This document shows, in pieces, positions 8,890-17,845 of a stretch of 64,000 nucleotides of DNA. This DNA is from Dorea sp. 5-2 (GTDB taxonomy: Bacteria > Bacillota > Clostridia > Lachnospirales > Lachnospiraceae), in NCBI RefSeq assembly GCF_000403455.2, contig NZ_KE159724.1, positions 76,071 through 140,070 of the forward strand, read 5' to 3'. The position numbers were made by a program, and so were the translations under genes. The number at the start of each line of letters is the position of its first letter. Position 1 is the first letter of the stretch. The notes beneath the pieces were generated by a model, which was given only the letters and a program-made list of their open reading frames with translations, made no database searches and had not been told where the DNA came from.

Positions 8890-9189
8890 ATGAGATATTA
8901 CGGCGAAGAGGCTTTGGGAATGGTTGAGACATTAGGCATGGTTCCTGCTTTAGAAGCGTGTGATAAAATGCTGAAAGCAGCTGATGTCGAATTGGTCTCG
9001 TATGAAAATGTGGGCTCTACCCTGGTGACGATTATGGTCAAGGGAGATGTTGCCGCATGCAGGGCGTCCGTTGACGCAGGAAAAAGAGCCGCGGAACAGA
9101 TAGGCAAGGTGACGGCGGTGCATGTGATACCTAGACCGATTCGGATCATCGGTGATATCGTATCCTGTCACGATGTAGACATTTATTAA
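8890..9189 (+). CDS. BMC-H microcompartment shell protein (PduA/EutM type)
   Basis: A 99-residue single BMC domain with the usual opening [20 protein letters not shown], the [13 protein letters not shown] helix and the pore-side end HVIPRP. Such proteins form hexamers that tile the facets of the polyhedral shell; their central pores pass small polar metabolites. It is the first gene of the cut operon and has a strong AAAGGAGG site. A 15-residue tail after the BMC fold ends with two His/Cys-containing segments. Confidence 0.9.
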   Translation: MRYYGEEALGMVETLGMVPALEACDKMLKAADVELVSYENVGSTLVTIMVKGDVAACRASVDAGKRAAEQIGKVTAVHVIPRPIRIIGDIVSCHDVDIY

Positions 9190-9211
9190 TACATAGGGAG
9201 AGGGAAGACTT

Positions 9212-9523
9212 ATGGCTAAATATAATGCTTTAGGCATGATAGAGACGTTTGGTCTTGTGTTTGTACTGGAAGCCGCGGACGCTATGGTAAAGGCCGCTGA
9301 CGTGGAGCTGGTGGGCTATGAAAACACAGCTTCCGGCTATATCTCAGTACTGGTTGCAGGAGACATTGCCGCCTGCCAGAGTGCGGTAGATGCCGGCGTG
9401 AAGGCGGTGAAGGATATGGAAGGCAATCTGTACAGTTCCGTGGTGATCGCAAGCCCGCATCCGGATCTGTACAAGATCACAGAGCGTTACCGGTTGGATA
9501 AACTCCTTCCGCAGATCGATTAG
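9212..9523 (+). CDS. BMC-H microcompartment shell protein
   Basis: A 103-residue BMC-H protein (ALGMIETFGLVFVLEAADAM at the start, VLVAGDIAACQSAVDAG in the middle). It diverges from the neighbouring paralogue at the C-terminus, where HVIPRPH is replaced by VIASPHPDLYKITERYRLDK. Different pore and edge residues suggest a distinct facet or assembly role. It lies 22 bases after the first shell gene and 23 before the first aldehyde dehydrogenase, all in one operon. Confidence 0.9.
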   Translation: MAKYNALGMIETFGLVFVLEAADAMVKAADVELVGYENTASGYISVLVAGDIAACQSAVDAGVKAVKDMEGNLYSSVVIASPHPDLYKITERYRLDKLLPQID

Positions 9524-9546
9524 AACGCTTAAGGGAAGGAGACGAC

Positions 9547-11028
9547 ATGAATATTATCGACAATGATCTGCTCTCCATCCAGGAAGCCAGGATATTAGCT
9601 GAAAATGCAGCGATGGCAAAAAAACAGCTTGCCCAATTCTCTCAGGAAAAGCTCAACACCATTGTGGAAGGAATGCTTGACGCAGTAGTTATGCATCTGG
9701 GAGAACTCGCCTTATTGTCCCATGAGGAGACCGGTTATGGGAAGGCAGAAGACAAGGCTGCAAAGAATTATTTTATCTGTGAATCGGTAAGACGAAAGAT
9801 CCGCAATATGAAATGCGTCGGATTTATAGAGGAAGATGCAGATAACTGCACGGCGAAAGTGGGAGTGCCCTTAGGAGTGATCGCGGCGCTGGTGCCGTCT
9901 ACCAATCCGGTATCTACCACCATCTTCAACGCAGTGATCGCGGTAAAGGCGGGCAATGCCATTATCTTTTCCGCGCATCCAAGAGCAGTTAAGACGGTCG
10001 GAAGAACATTGGACATATTGATCAAGGCCGCCTGCGAACACGGTATGCCGGAATATGGGATCTCCTATCTGCACGCGGTGGACAGGGAAGGGACCAATAC
10101 CCTGATCAGGCATCCGGAGGTGAATCTGATCTTGAATACCGGAGTTCCTGCATTTCTGGATGAGGCGAACCGTTCCGGCAAGCCGCTGATCTACGGCGGA
10201 AGCGGAAACGGACCTGCGTTTATCGAGAGAACCGCCGATGTGAAGCAGGCAGTCAGCGACATTATCGAAAGCAAGACTTTCGATTACGGAATGGTATCTG
10301 CCGCGGAACAGTCCGTCGTAGTGGAGCGGTGTATCGAACCGGAAGTCCGGCGGGAACTGACCGCGCAGGGAGCGTACTTTATGACGGAGGAAGAATCCGT
10401 CAGATTAGGCAGGCTGCTTTACAACAGCGACGGAAGCATCAATGCGGAATTCGTCGGGATTTCTGCAAAACGTCTGGCGTCAAGAGCCGGATTTTCCGTA
10501 GACGGGCAGGTAGAATTGCTGATCGCCGAAGGGAAATACGCGCTGAGCGACAATCCATATAACAAAGAGAAGCTTTGTCCTGTGCTTGCGTACTATATCG
10601 AGGATGACTGGCAGAATGCCTGCGAGAAATGCATCGAGCTGTTATTTGCCAAGAACGGCGGGCACACGCTGGTGATCCATTCAACGGACGATTATGTGAT
10701 CCGGCAGTTTGCACTCAAAAAGCCGGTGGCGAGGGTGTTGGTCAATACTCCGGCGTCGCTTGGCAGTATGGGCGTGACTACGGCTCTGTTCCCGGCCATG
10801 ACGCTTGGAAGCGGCGTGACAGGACAGGGTATCACGTCGGAGAATGTATCGCCGCTGAATCTTGTGTATATCCGCACGGTCGGGGCAGGTATCCGGGACA
10901 GCGCATATATCAGGAGATATTGCGGTGATCAATTGGCGGAAATTAAGGAGAAACGCAAAATGGAACGTGAAGAGGGGATGCGCCTGATCAGGCGTCTGAT
11001 CGGTGAGGCGGTTTCCTCTGCATCGTAA
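9547..11028 (+). CDS. aldehyde dehydrogenase-family protein lacking the catalytic Cys (CutB-like)
   Basis: A 493-residue member of the CoA-acylating aldehyde dehydrogenase family (EutE/AdhE type). The NAD-binding region (VPSTNPVSTTIFNAVIAVKA) and the substrate-side GGSGNGPAFIERTADV are intact. The active-site segment reads SKTFDYGMVSAAEQSVVVE, whereas the paralogue at 18508 reads KTFDNGTICASEQSIIVE. The nucleophile Cys251 is thus Ser251 here (codon TCT at 10297-10299). As written it should not form the thiohemiacetal and is probably a non-catalytic or structural subunit. Choline clusters commonly encode two such proteins. It sits just upstream of cutC. The start follows AAGGGAAGGAG. Confidence 0.85.
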   Translation: MNIIDNDLLSIQEARILAENAAMAKKQLAQFSQEKLNTIVEGMLDAVVMHLGELALLSHEETGYGKAEDKAAKNYFICESVRRKIRNMKCVGFIEEDADNCTAKVGVPLGVIAALVPSTNPVSTTIFNAVIAVKAGNAIIFSAHPRAVKTVGRTLDILIKAACEHGMPEYGISYLHAVDREGTNTLIRHPEVNLILNTGVPAFLDEANRSGKPLIYGGSGNGPAFIERTADVKQAVSDIIESKTFDYGMVSAAEQSVVVERCIEPEVRRELTAQGAYFMTEEESVRLGRLLYNSDGSINAEFVGISAKRLASRAGFSVDGQVELLIAEGKYALSDNPYNKEKLCPVLAYYIEDDWQNACEKCIELLFAKNGGHTLVIHSTDDYVIRQFALKKPVARVLVNTPASLGSMGVTTALFPAMTLGSGVTGQGITSENVSPLNLVYIRTVGAGIRDSAYIRRYCGDQLAEIKEKRKMEREEGMRLIRRLIGEAVSSAS

Positions 11029-11066
11029 TAAATGAAAAACAAAAAAGAAAGTGAGGTATATGAAAA

Positions 11067-13637
11067 TTGGATATTCGTGAATTTTCTACAAAACTCGCAG
11101 AAGCAACCAGGGATATGACGCCGGCAGAGCGCCAGGCGATCCAGAAGATGTTCCAGGGAATGAGCGAGCAGATCACAAAAGAAGATCCGGCGCCGGCGTC
11201 TTGCGCGTCCGGATGTAAGGACGGATATGCAGGAACGGCAAATCACGGGACAGCTATTCCAGAAGGACCGACAGAGCGTATATTGGCTTTGAAGAGGCAG
11301 TATATGAGTTGGAAACCGTCCATCACAACACACCGTGCAAAAGCAATCACCAAGATTTACAAAGAGAATCCGGGAATGCCGAAGATCCTGCTTCGCGGAA
11401 AATGTTTCCGTTATTGCTGTGAGACGGCTCCGCTTGTGATCCAGGAGAATGAGCTGATCGTCGGCAACCCGACAGGAGCGCCGAGAGCCGGTGCATTCGC
11501 TCCCGATATCGCATGGCGGTGGATGCAGGATGAATTGGATACCATCGAGACACGTGACCAGGATCCGTTCTATATTTCACCAGAAGATAAGAAATATATG
11601 AGAGAAGTTCTGTTCCCATTCTGGGAAGGAAAATCTGTAGACGAATACTGCGAAGGCCAGTACCGTGAATGCGGCGGCTGGGAATTATCCGGCGAGTCCT
11701 TTGTATCCGATTGTTCCTATCATGCATTAAACGGCGGCGGCGATTCCAATCCGGGCTATGACGTGATCACCATGAAGAAGGGTATGATCGATATACAGAA
11801 TGAAGCCAGGGAAGCGCTGAACCATTTAAGCTACACGAATCCAGAGGATATCGATAAGATCTATTTCTACAAATCTGTGATCGATACGACCGAAGGCGTT
11901 ATGATCTATGCCCAGCGCCTCTCAGACTATGCCCGCCAGATGGCGTTAAAGGAGACGAACCCGCAGCGCAGGGCAGAGCTTGAGAAGATCGCAGAGATCA
12001 ATGCAAGAGTTCCAAAATATAAACCGGAAACCTTCTGGGAAGCGATTCAGGCAGTATGGACCATTGAATCCCTGCTTCCTGTAGAGGAAAACCAGACGGG
12101 TATGTCGATCGGCCGTGTGGACCAGTATATGTATCCGTACTATCGGGCAGATATCGACGCCGGGCGTATGAACGATTATGAGGCATTTGAGCTTGCAAGC
12201 TGTATGCTGATCAAGATGTCCGAGATGATGTGGGTAACGTCTGAGGGCGGTTCCAAGTTCTTCGCCGGATATCAGCCGTTTGTAAATATGTGCGTCGGCG
12301 GATGTACACGTTCCGGTGCAGATGCGACCAACGATCTGACATACCTGCTGATGGACGCGGTAAGACACACGAAGATCTATCAGCCGTCGCTTGCATGCCG
12401 TATCCATAATAAATCTCCTGAGAAATATCTGCGTAAGATCGTAGATGTTGTGCGTGCGGGTATGGGATTCCCGGCCTGTCATTTCGACGATACGCATATC
12501 AAGATGATGCTGGCAAAGGGCGTGTCTGTAGAGGATGCAAGAGATTACTGTCTCATGGGCTGTGTTGAGCCGCAGAAGGCAGGACGGTTATATCAGTGGA
12601 CTTCGACTTCTTATACACAGTGGCCGATCGCCATTGAACTTACGCTGAACCACGGAGTTCCGCTCTGGTACGGCAAACAGGTAACACCGGATGAAGGACC
12701 GCTTACCCAGTATCAGACTTTTGAGCAGTTCGACCGGGCTGTTAAGAACCAGATCGACTACATCACAAAATGGACGGACGTTATGACGGTGATCTCCCAG
12801 AGAGTACACAAGGAACTGGCGCCGAAGCCATTGATGTCCATTATGTATGAAGGATGTATGGAAAAGGGCTACGGAGTTGAATCCGGCGGAGCTATGTACA
12901 ATTACGGCCCGGGCGTCGTATGGTCAGGACTTGCCACCTACGCAGATTCCATGGCGGCGATCAAGAAGCTTGTATTCGAGGATAAGAAGTATACTCTGGA
13001 ACAGCTGAATCAGGCTCTTCTTGCTGATTTTGAAGGATATGAGCAGATCAGAAGAGACTGTCTGGACGCACCGAAGTATGGAAATGATGACGATTATGCA
13101 GATAGTATCTGTGCGGATATCATTCAGTACACAGAGCATGAGCATAGAAAATATAAGACCTTATTCTCACATCTGAGCCACGGTACGCTGTCAATTTCCA
13201 ACAATACACCGTTTGGTATGATGACAGGCGCGTCTGCCAACGGAAGAAAGGCATGGCTGCCTCTGTCCGACGGTATCAGCCCGACACAAGGCGCGGATTA
13301 CAAGGGACCGACGGCGATCATCAAGTCCGTATCAAAGATGGCGAACGACAATATGAATATAGGCCTGGTACATAACTTTAAGCTGATGCCGGGACTTCTT
13401 GACACAATGGAAGGCGAACAGGGATTGATCACACTGCTGCGCACGGCAAGTATGTACGGCAACGGCGAGATGCAGTTCAACTATGTGGATAACCAATCTA
13501 TGCTGGAGGCACAGAAGGATCCGGACAGCCACAGAGACCTTGTGGTACGTGTCGCAGGTTACAGCGCGTTCTTTACCGAGCTGTGCAAGGATGTTCAGGA
13601 CGAGATCATCAGCAGGACTATGCTGACAAAACTTTAG
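11067..13637 (+). CDS. cutC: choline trimethylamine-lyase, glycyl radical enzyme
   Basis: An 856-residue glycyl radical enzyme that cleaves choline to trimethylamine and acetaldehyde. Diagnostic residues are present, each offset by ten from the Desulfovibrio enzyme as I recall it: Cys499 and Glu501 in [15 protein letters not shown], Tyr218 and Asp226 in [10 protein letters not shown] (choline ammonium pocket), Thr512, Tyr516, and the radical Gly831 in RVAGYSAFF. The helix of residues 1-35 ([18 protein letters not shown]) is amphipathic, like microcompartment encapsulation peptides. The start is TTG 11067, ten bases after GTGAGG; a six-codon ATG reading frame at 11060 overlaps it. The next in-frame ATG (codon 17) would cut the conserved N-terminus. 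Confidence 0.96.
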   Translation: MDIREFSTKLAEATRDMTPAERQAIQKMFQGMSEQITKEDPAPASCASGCKDGYAGTANHGTAIPEGPTERILALKRQYMSWKPSITTHRAKAITKIYKENPGMPKILLRGKCFRYCCETAPLVIQENELIVGNPTGAPRAGAFAPDIAWRWMQDELDTIETRDQDPFYISPEDKKYMREVLFPFWEGKSVDEYCEGQYRECGGWELSGESFVSDCSYHALNGGGDSNPGYDVITMKKGMIDIQNEAREALNHLSYTNPEDIDKIYFYKSVIDTTEGVMIYAQRLSDYARQMALKETNPQRRAELEKIAEINARVPKYKPETFWEAIQAVWTIESLLPVEENQTGMSIGRVDQYMYPYYRADIDAGRMNDYEAFELASCMLIKMSEMMWVTSEGGSKFFAGYQPFVNMCVGGCTRSGADATNDLTYLLMDAVRHTKIYQPSLACRIHNKSPEKYLRKIVDVVRAGMGFPACHFDDTHIKMMLAKGVSVEDARDYCLMGCVEPQKAGRLYQWTSTSYTQWPIAIELTLNHGVPLWYGKQVTPDEGPLTQYQTFEQFDRAVKNQIDYITKWTDVMTVISQRVHKELAPKPLMSIMYEGCMEKGYGVESGGAMYNYGPGVVWSGLATYADSMAAIKKLVFEDKKYTLEQLNQALLADFEGYEQIRRDCLDAPKYGNDDDYADSICADIIQYTEHEHRKYKTLFSHLSHGTLSISNNTPFGMMTGASANGRKAWLPLSDGISPTQGADYKGPTAIIKSVSKMANDNMNIGLVHNFKLMPGLLDTMEGEQGLITLLRTASMYGNGEMQFNYVDNQSMLEAQKDPDSHRDLVVRVAGYSAFFTELCKDVQDEIISRTMLTKL

Positions 13638-13666
13638 ACGATTACACGGAATGAAGGAGTTCACTT

Positions 13667-14620
13667 ATGAGCGAAGTGCAAAATGAAGATATTGAACGGA
13701 AGGCAGTCATATTTAATGTGCAGAAGTATAACACATTCGACGGCCCCGGCGTCAGGACTCTGATATTTTTTCAGGGATGCCCGCTCAGATGCAAGTGGTG
13801 TGCGAATCCGGAGGGCCTTGAACGGAAATTCAAAGTGATGTTTAAGGCTGACGTATGTGTAAACTGTAATAGATGCGTTGCGGTGTGTCCGAACGGCGTC
13901 CATCAGACGTCAGCCGATACAGGCAGACATCTGATCGACCGCAGCAAGAAGTGCATCGGCTGCCGGGCGTGTGAGTCGGCTTGTCTGGTCAAGGCGCTCA
14001 ACATTGCCGGAGAGGAAAAGAGCATATCCGAGCTTCTGGATATCATAATGGAGGATAAGGACTTCTACATGATGTCAGGAGGCGGGGTGACGCTTGGCGG
14101 AGGCGAGGTGACCAGCCAGCCGGAAGCGGCAGGAAGCCTTTTGTCTGCGTGCAAGAAGTCGGGAATCGGGACCGCGATCGAGACCTGCGGTTATGTGAGA
14201 CAAGAGAATCTAAGGATGCTCGCGCCGTTTGTAGATCTGTTCCTGTTTGATATCAAGCATATCGATTCAGAACGGCATTATGAGTGGACCGGCGTCCGGA
14301 ACGAACTGATCATTGAAAATGTGAAGTGGCTTCTGGGAAATAATAAGAATGTCAAGATCAGGATGCCTCTGTTAAAAGGAGTAAACGACAGGCGTGAAGA
14401 TATTGAGGGAATCGTAAAACTACTGACGCCGTATCAGGATTACAATAATTTTAAGGGCATAGACCTGCTGCCTTATCACAAGATGGGCGTCAACAAGTAT
14501 AAACAGCTTGATATGGAATATCAGATTGAAGGAGATCCCTCTCTTTCGGCAGAAGATCTGGACAGGATCGAAAAATGGATCAGCGGGTATGATTTACCGG
14601 TAGCGGTAATCCGGCATTGA
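13667..14620 (+). CDS. cutD: choline TMA-lyase activating enzyme (radical SAM)
   Basis: A 317-residue glycyl-radical-enzyme activase. The radical-SAM cluster motif is CPLRCKWC (Cys38, 42, 45). An insert with two ferredoxin-like four-Cys motifs follows (CVNCNRCVAVCPNG and CIGCRACESACLVK), as in CutD, GlpB and HpdA activases. The glycine-rich SAM segment GGGVTLGGGEVTSQP follows. It uses SAM and an electron to abstract hydrogen from Gly831 of CutC. It is 29 bases downstream of cutC with its own GAAGGAG site. Confidence 0.95.
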   Translation: MSEVQNEDIERKAVIFNVQKYNTFDGPGVRTLIFFQGCPLRCKWCANPEGLERKFKVMFKADVCVNCNRCVAVCPNGVHQTSADTGRHLIDRSKKCIGCRACESACLVKALNIAGEEKSISELLDIIMEDKDFYMMSGGGVTLGGGEVTSQPEAAGSLLSACKKSGIGTAIETCGYVRQENLRMLAPFVDLFLFDIKHIDSERHYEWTGVRNELIIENVKWLLGNNKNVKIRMPLLKGVNDRREDIEGIVKLLTPYQDYNNFKGIDLLPYHKMGVNKYKQLDMEYQIEGDPSLSAEDLDRIEKWISGYDLPVAVIRH

Positions 14621-14633
14621 TGGAGGAAGGAAA

Positions 14634-14993
14634 ATGGGATTTCTTGACGACAGCTCCGATATAAGGAATCGGATCATTGAAGAATCGGTACCCGGGAAAC
14701 AGGTGACAATTGCACACGTGATCGCATCACCCATGCAAGATATCTATGAAAGGCTTGGGATCGAAGAGGCGGGAGCGATCGGGATTCTTACGCTTTCGCC
14801 TTATGAGACAGCGATCATTGCAGCAGATATAGCCGTGAAAGCGGCGAATGTGAAGATAGGCTTTCTGGATGGTTTTACGGAATCGGTGTTTTTAAGCGGT
14901 GATGTCCAGAGTGTGGAGACCGCTCTTGCGGCGGTCACCGATACACTGAAGAATATGCTGGGATTCACCGTTGCGCCGATCACCAGAACGTAG
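14634..14993 (+). CDS. BMC-H shell protein of EutS/PduU type
   Basis: A 119-residue permuted BMC-domain protein. The N-terminal extension RIIEESVPGKQVTIAHVIAS is the typical beta-barrel lead of EutS/PduU, followed by AIGILTLSPYETAIIAADIA and the ending FTVAPITRT. PduU-type hexamers have a plugged pore and are thought to bind enzyme tails. Located 13 bases after cutD in the same operon. Confidence 0.9.
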   Translation: MGFLDDSSDIRNRIIEESVPGKQVTIAHVIASPMQDIYERLGIEEAGAIGILTLSPYETAIIAADIAVKAANVKIGFLDGFTESVFLSGDVQSVETALAAVTDTLKNMLGFTVAPITRT

Positions 14994-15018
14994 TACGGAG
15001 CATTGGATGGAGGAGAGA

Positions 15019-15720
15019 ATGAAATTTATAACAGAATATGATCTTCGTGCCAGGTTCAATGAACAGCCTTTTACAGACTATATAATTGAGAAAAATACCC
15101 GTCTGACGCCAGGTGCAAGACAGTTTTTGTCGGATCGGAGGATTACCCTTTTGGAGGACGGTGCAGACAGAAGTGTTAAGGTGCAGGAAACGGACCGCAA
15201 ACGGATACCGGAAGCCTGCCAGGCTTGTGAAGCAGCAGATTCAAAGAAGGATTCTCTGGCAATTGCAAAGCTTCTAAGCGATGTGGAAGTTCTGGAAGCG
15301 GAATTCCTTGTCATAACGAGCCAGATCATCGAAACGGATATTGAGATCGCCGGACAGATGTCAAAAGCCGGGCATGAGTTCGGCAGGATCAAGACTCTTC
15401 TGACGGATGGAGCGGCAGATCTCAATATCAGCTTTGAGGGATGCACAGGGATGGATAAGGATCATTTCGGTAAGGACCTGGGCAATTGTTTTGACATTAC
15501 AGACTTCTATATACAGTCGCCGAACGGAAAAATAATTGTTCAGATGAATGCCCTGCGGGCTAAGATCAGAGCGATGAGGATCAGCGCTGCAGAAGCGCTG
15601 AGCGCAGACAAAGAGGAGAAGCGCCAGGAGGCAGTGACAGAGGCAGTCAATCAGATCATCAATAAATTGTCACAGCTGATATGTATGGCGGCGGGGGTGA
15701 AAACATGCAGAAGGACGTAA
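15019..15720 (+). CDS. EutT/EutQ N-domain-like microcompartment-associated protein
   Basis: A 233-residue protein opening MKFITEYDLRARFNEQPFTD, then NTRLTPGARQFLSDR. This opening is shared by the N-termini of EutT and EutQ in ethanolamine loci. The C-terminal part is helical and ends near LSQLICMAAGVKTCRR. The Cys-rich metal motif of EutT adenosyltransferases (CCxxC) is not visible, and CutC needs no cobalamin, so cobalamin adenosylation is unlikely. The start at ATG 15019 follows GGAGGA. It overlaps the EutJ-like gene by 16 bases. Role unknown; presumably shell- or cargo-associated. Confidence 0.65.
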   Translation: MKFITEYDLRARFNEQPFTDYIIEKNTRLTPGARQFLSDRRITLLEDGADRSVKVQETDRKRIPEACQACEAADSKKDSLAIAKLLSDVEVLEAEFLVITSQIIETDIEIAGQMSKAGHEFGRIKTLLTDGAADLNISFEGCTGMDKDHFGKDLGNCFDITDFYIQSPNGKIIVQMNALRAKIRAMRISAAEALSADKEEKRQEAVTEAVNQIINKLSQLICMAAGVKTCRRT

Positions 15721-16550
15721 TAGATTTCAAGTTCTGCGACGAACTTGTAGAAGAATTTAAACAGGTGGTAAAACACCCGGTCCGATCAAAGAGTTCCGTC
15801 TACTATGTGGGCGTGGATCTTGGAACTGCATGTGTAGTAACCGTGGTTCTGGATGAGAACCGCAAGCCTGTGGCAGGAGCCTATGAATATGCAGACGTGG
15901 TAAGAGACGGAATGGTCGTGGATTACATCGGAGCGGTTGATATCGTCCGCCGGATGAAAGCAGAACTGGAAGAAAAGCTCGGCGTAGAAGAATTAGTATA
16001 TGCGGCGGCGGCGATCCCGCCGGGGACAGATACCCTGGATGGAGGAGCAGTCAAGAATGTGGTGGAAGCGGCAGGCTATCTTATCACATCGCTGGAAGAC
16101 GAGTCTACTGCGGCGAATAAAGTTCTCCGTATACAGAACGGCGCGGTGGTAGATATCGGCGGCGGAACTACGGGAATATCCATCTTCAAAGACGGAAAGG
16201 TAGTATACGTGGCAGATGAGCCTACCGGAGGAACGCATTTTTCCCTGGTGTTATCCGGCGCTTACCGGAAGACCTTTGAGGAAGCAGAGCTTTTCAAGAG
16301 AGATAGGGCGAATCATAAAGAGATACTGCCTGTGTTAAAGCCTGTGATCGAGAAAGTATCCGCGATCATCAGCCGGCATATTGAAGGGTATCAGGTCGAC
16401 AGTATTTCCTTAGTCGGCGGTACCTGCTGTCTGGCGGGAATCGAAGAGATCATTGAGAAGAATACCAGGATACCAACTTATAAACCGATAGATCCCATGT
16501 TTGTGACGCCTCTGGGAATCGCATATAGTTGTACTGACAAAGAGAGATAG
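15705..16550 (+). CDS. EutJ-like actin/Hsp70-fold ATPase
   Basis: A 281-residue protein with Hsp70/actin-fold nucleotide motifs: VGVDLGTACVVTVVLDENRK (phosphate 1), VVDIGGGTTGISIF (phosphate 2) and SLVGGTCCLAGIEEII (adenosine). It lacks the Hsp70 substrate domain, as EutJ does. EutJ-type proteins accompany glycyl radical and ethanolamine microcompartments and are thought to act as chaperones for cargo or reactivation. The start at ATG 15705 follows GGGGGTGA and lies inside the preceding gene. Confidence 0.85.
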   Translation: MQKDVIDFKFCDELVEEFKQVVKHPVRSKSSVYYVGVDLGTACVVTVVLDENRKPVAGAYEYADVVRDGMVVDYIGAVDIVRRMKAELEEKLGVEELVYAAAAIPPGTDTLDGGAVKNVVEAAGYLITSLEDESTAANKVLRIQNGAVVDIGGGTTGISIFKDGKVVYVADEPTGGTHFSLVLSGAYRKTFEEAELFKRDRANHKEILPVLKPVIEKVSAIISRHIEGYQVDSISLVGGTCCLAGIEEIIEKNTRIPTYKPIDPMFVTPLGIAYSCTDKER

Positions 16551-16565
16551 GACGGCGGAGAAGAT

Positions 16566-16850
16566 ATGGAGTTTCGGATCATTAAATCCCCGACAAAAGG
16601 AACGCTTGATATATTAGAGCGTCGGAAAGGCTCAGGCAGCAAACAGACGCTTGGGCACGTGGGTGCGGTTGGGCTTGTACAGGGCAGGCTGATCGAGATG
16701 ATCGCGGCGGCGGATATCGCCGAGAAAGCGGTCGGTGTCACGGTAGAGGACATCAGAGGAAGCTGCCCGCAGAATATGATATTGCTGGCGATATTTGGAG
16801 ACACTTCTTCGGTAGAGTCTGCGATTGAGAAAATCAAGGAGAGCTTGTAA
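16566..16850 (+). CDS. small BMC-domain shell protein
   Basis: A 94-residue BMC-domain protein with a divergent start (MEFRIIKSPTKGTLDILERR). The BMC core follows: HVGAVGLVQGRLIEMIAAAD, then LLAIFGDTSSVESAIEKIKE. The central AVGLVQGRLIEMIAAADIA segment corresponds to the usual LGLIETKGLVAAIEAADAM helix. The N-terminal extension of about 30 residues and short C-terminus suggest a specialised facet position. It is immediately upstream of the vertex protein. Confidence 0.8.
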   Translation: MEFRIIKSPTKGTLDILERRKGSGSKQTLGHVGAVGLVQGRLIEMIAAADIAEKAVGVTVEDIRGSCPQNMILLAIFGDTSSVESAIEKIKESL

Positions 16851-16863
16851 GAGGTGAGGAATT

Positions 16864-17130
16864 ATGGTGACAGCGAGATTGATCGATAATATCTGGGCAA
16901 CCAGGAAATCAGAGCTTCTAAACGGCTATAAGCTGATGCTTGTTGAGATAATAGGCGGAATAGAAGCCGGTAAGAGACTGGTGGCGGCAGATGTGATCAG
17001 CGCGGGGATCGGAGACCGGGTACTTGTGGCCACGGGATCTTCTGCCCGCAGAATGTTAGAAAACGATAATATTCCGGTCGATGCAGCGATCATCGGAATT
17101 ATTGACGAGGATTGCTGTTTTGAAGAATAG
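16864..17130 (+). CDS. EutN/CcmL-type BMC-P vertex protein
   Basis: An 88-residue protein beginning MVTARLIDNIWATRKSELLN and containing GYKLMLVEI, VAADVISAGIGDRVLVATGS and AIIGIIDE. These are signatures of the EutN/CcmL/CsoS4 family, which forms pentamers that cap the twelve vertices of the shell. It is the only BMC-P gene in the locus, as expected for a single compartment. Strong GAGGTGAGG site upstream. Confidence 0.93.
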   Translation: MVTARLIDNIWATRKSELLNGYKLMLVEIIGGIEAGKRLVAADVISAGIGDRVLVATGSSARRMLENDNIPVDAAIIGIIDEDCCFEE

Positions 17131-17151
17131 AACAGGAGGTGAAAGACAAGA

Positions 17152-17826
17152 ATGAAAAGACTGATTGATGTAGCCGCTGTGAATGAGATGAAAGCAAATG
17201 GGCAGAGTATCGTCTATACAGACGGGAATACATTGCTTACGCCTGCAGCGATGGACGCGATCAACGCGAATGGCATGACGATCGAGGAAGGCGCATGTCC
17301 GGCAGCAAAGGAGACGCCGTCTGCTTCCTGCTGTCAGGATCATAAGACTGCAGCGGCAGGGGCGCCGGAAGGAGAAGTAAGCGCGGACCTGATCTTCAAA
17401 GTCCTGTCGAGCCTTTCAAAGAGCGGGCTTCTAAATGACATGCTCGCGGCATGCGGGGCGGACAGTAAGCCGTATGAGGCAGAGTACGATCCGGCAGGAT
17501 TCAAATTGATCCGCGGCAGCAGTGTCAGGACGGAGGTCTTAGACACAGGCGATCCTGCACAGGCAGGCAAGGTCAACTATAGGGAGATCATAGGCGCAGA
17601 CGACAGATCTTCCATAGCGGCGGGCATTATTACGATTGACGACGTCAACTTTGGCTGGGAAACCGAATGTCAGGAGATCTATTATATCATAAGCGGCTGT
17701 ATTACTGTTACGATCGGCGGAAAAGTATATGAAGCGAAGGCTGGCGACGTGTTCTTTATCAAGAAGGGAATCAAGTGTGCGTTTGGCGCCAAAGGACTTG
17801 GAAAGGCATTTTATGCAACATACTGA
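17152..17826 (+). CDS. EutQ-like cupin protein
   Basis: A 224-residue protein. Residues 1-50 (MKRLIDVAAVNEMKANGQSI) match the small N-terminal module of EutQ. The last 100 residues form a cupin fold (ITIDDVNFGWETECQEIYYI, then GGKVYEAKAGDVFFIKKGIK and GKAFYATY). EutQ of Salmonella has been reported to have acetate-kinase-like activity; whether that holds here is unknown, but it would fit downstream of acetyl-phosphate. Start ATG 17152 follows AGGAGGTGA. Confidence 0.8.
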   Translation: MKRLIDVAAVNEMKANGQSIVYTDGNTLLTPAAMDAINANGMTIEEGACPAAKETPSASCCQDHKTAAAGAPEGEVSADLIFKVLSSLSKSGLLNDMLAACGADSKPYEAEYDPAGFKLIRGSSVRTEVLDTGDPAQAGKVNYREIIGADDRSSIAAGIITIDDVNFGWETECQEIYYIISGCITVTIGGKVYEAKAGDVFFIKKGIKCAFGAKGLGKAFYATY

Positions 17827-17845
17827 TCAATTAGGAGGATGATAT

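Noticed and set aside
11347-13664. Several minus-strand open frames of 60-180 codons inside cutC
   Set aside because: They lie antisense to a full-length, motif-complete gene, have no ribosome-binding sites and show no recognisable similarity. They are shadows of biased codon use.
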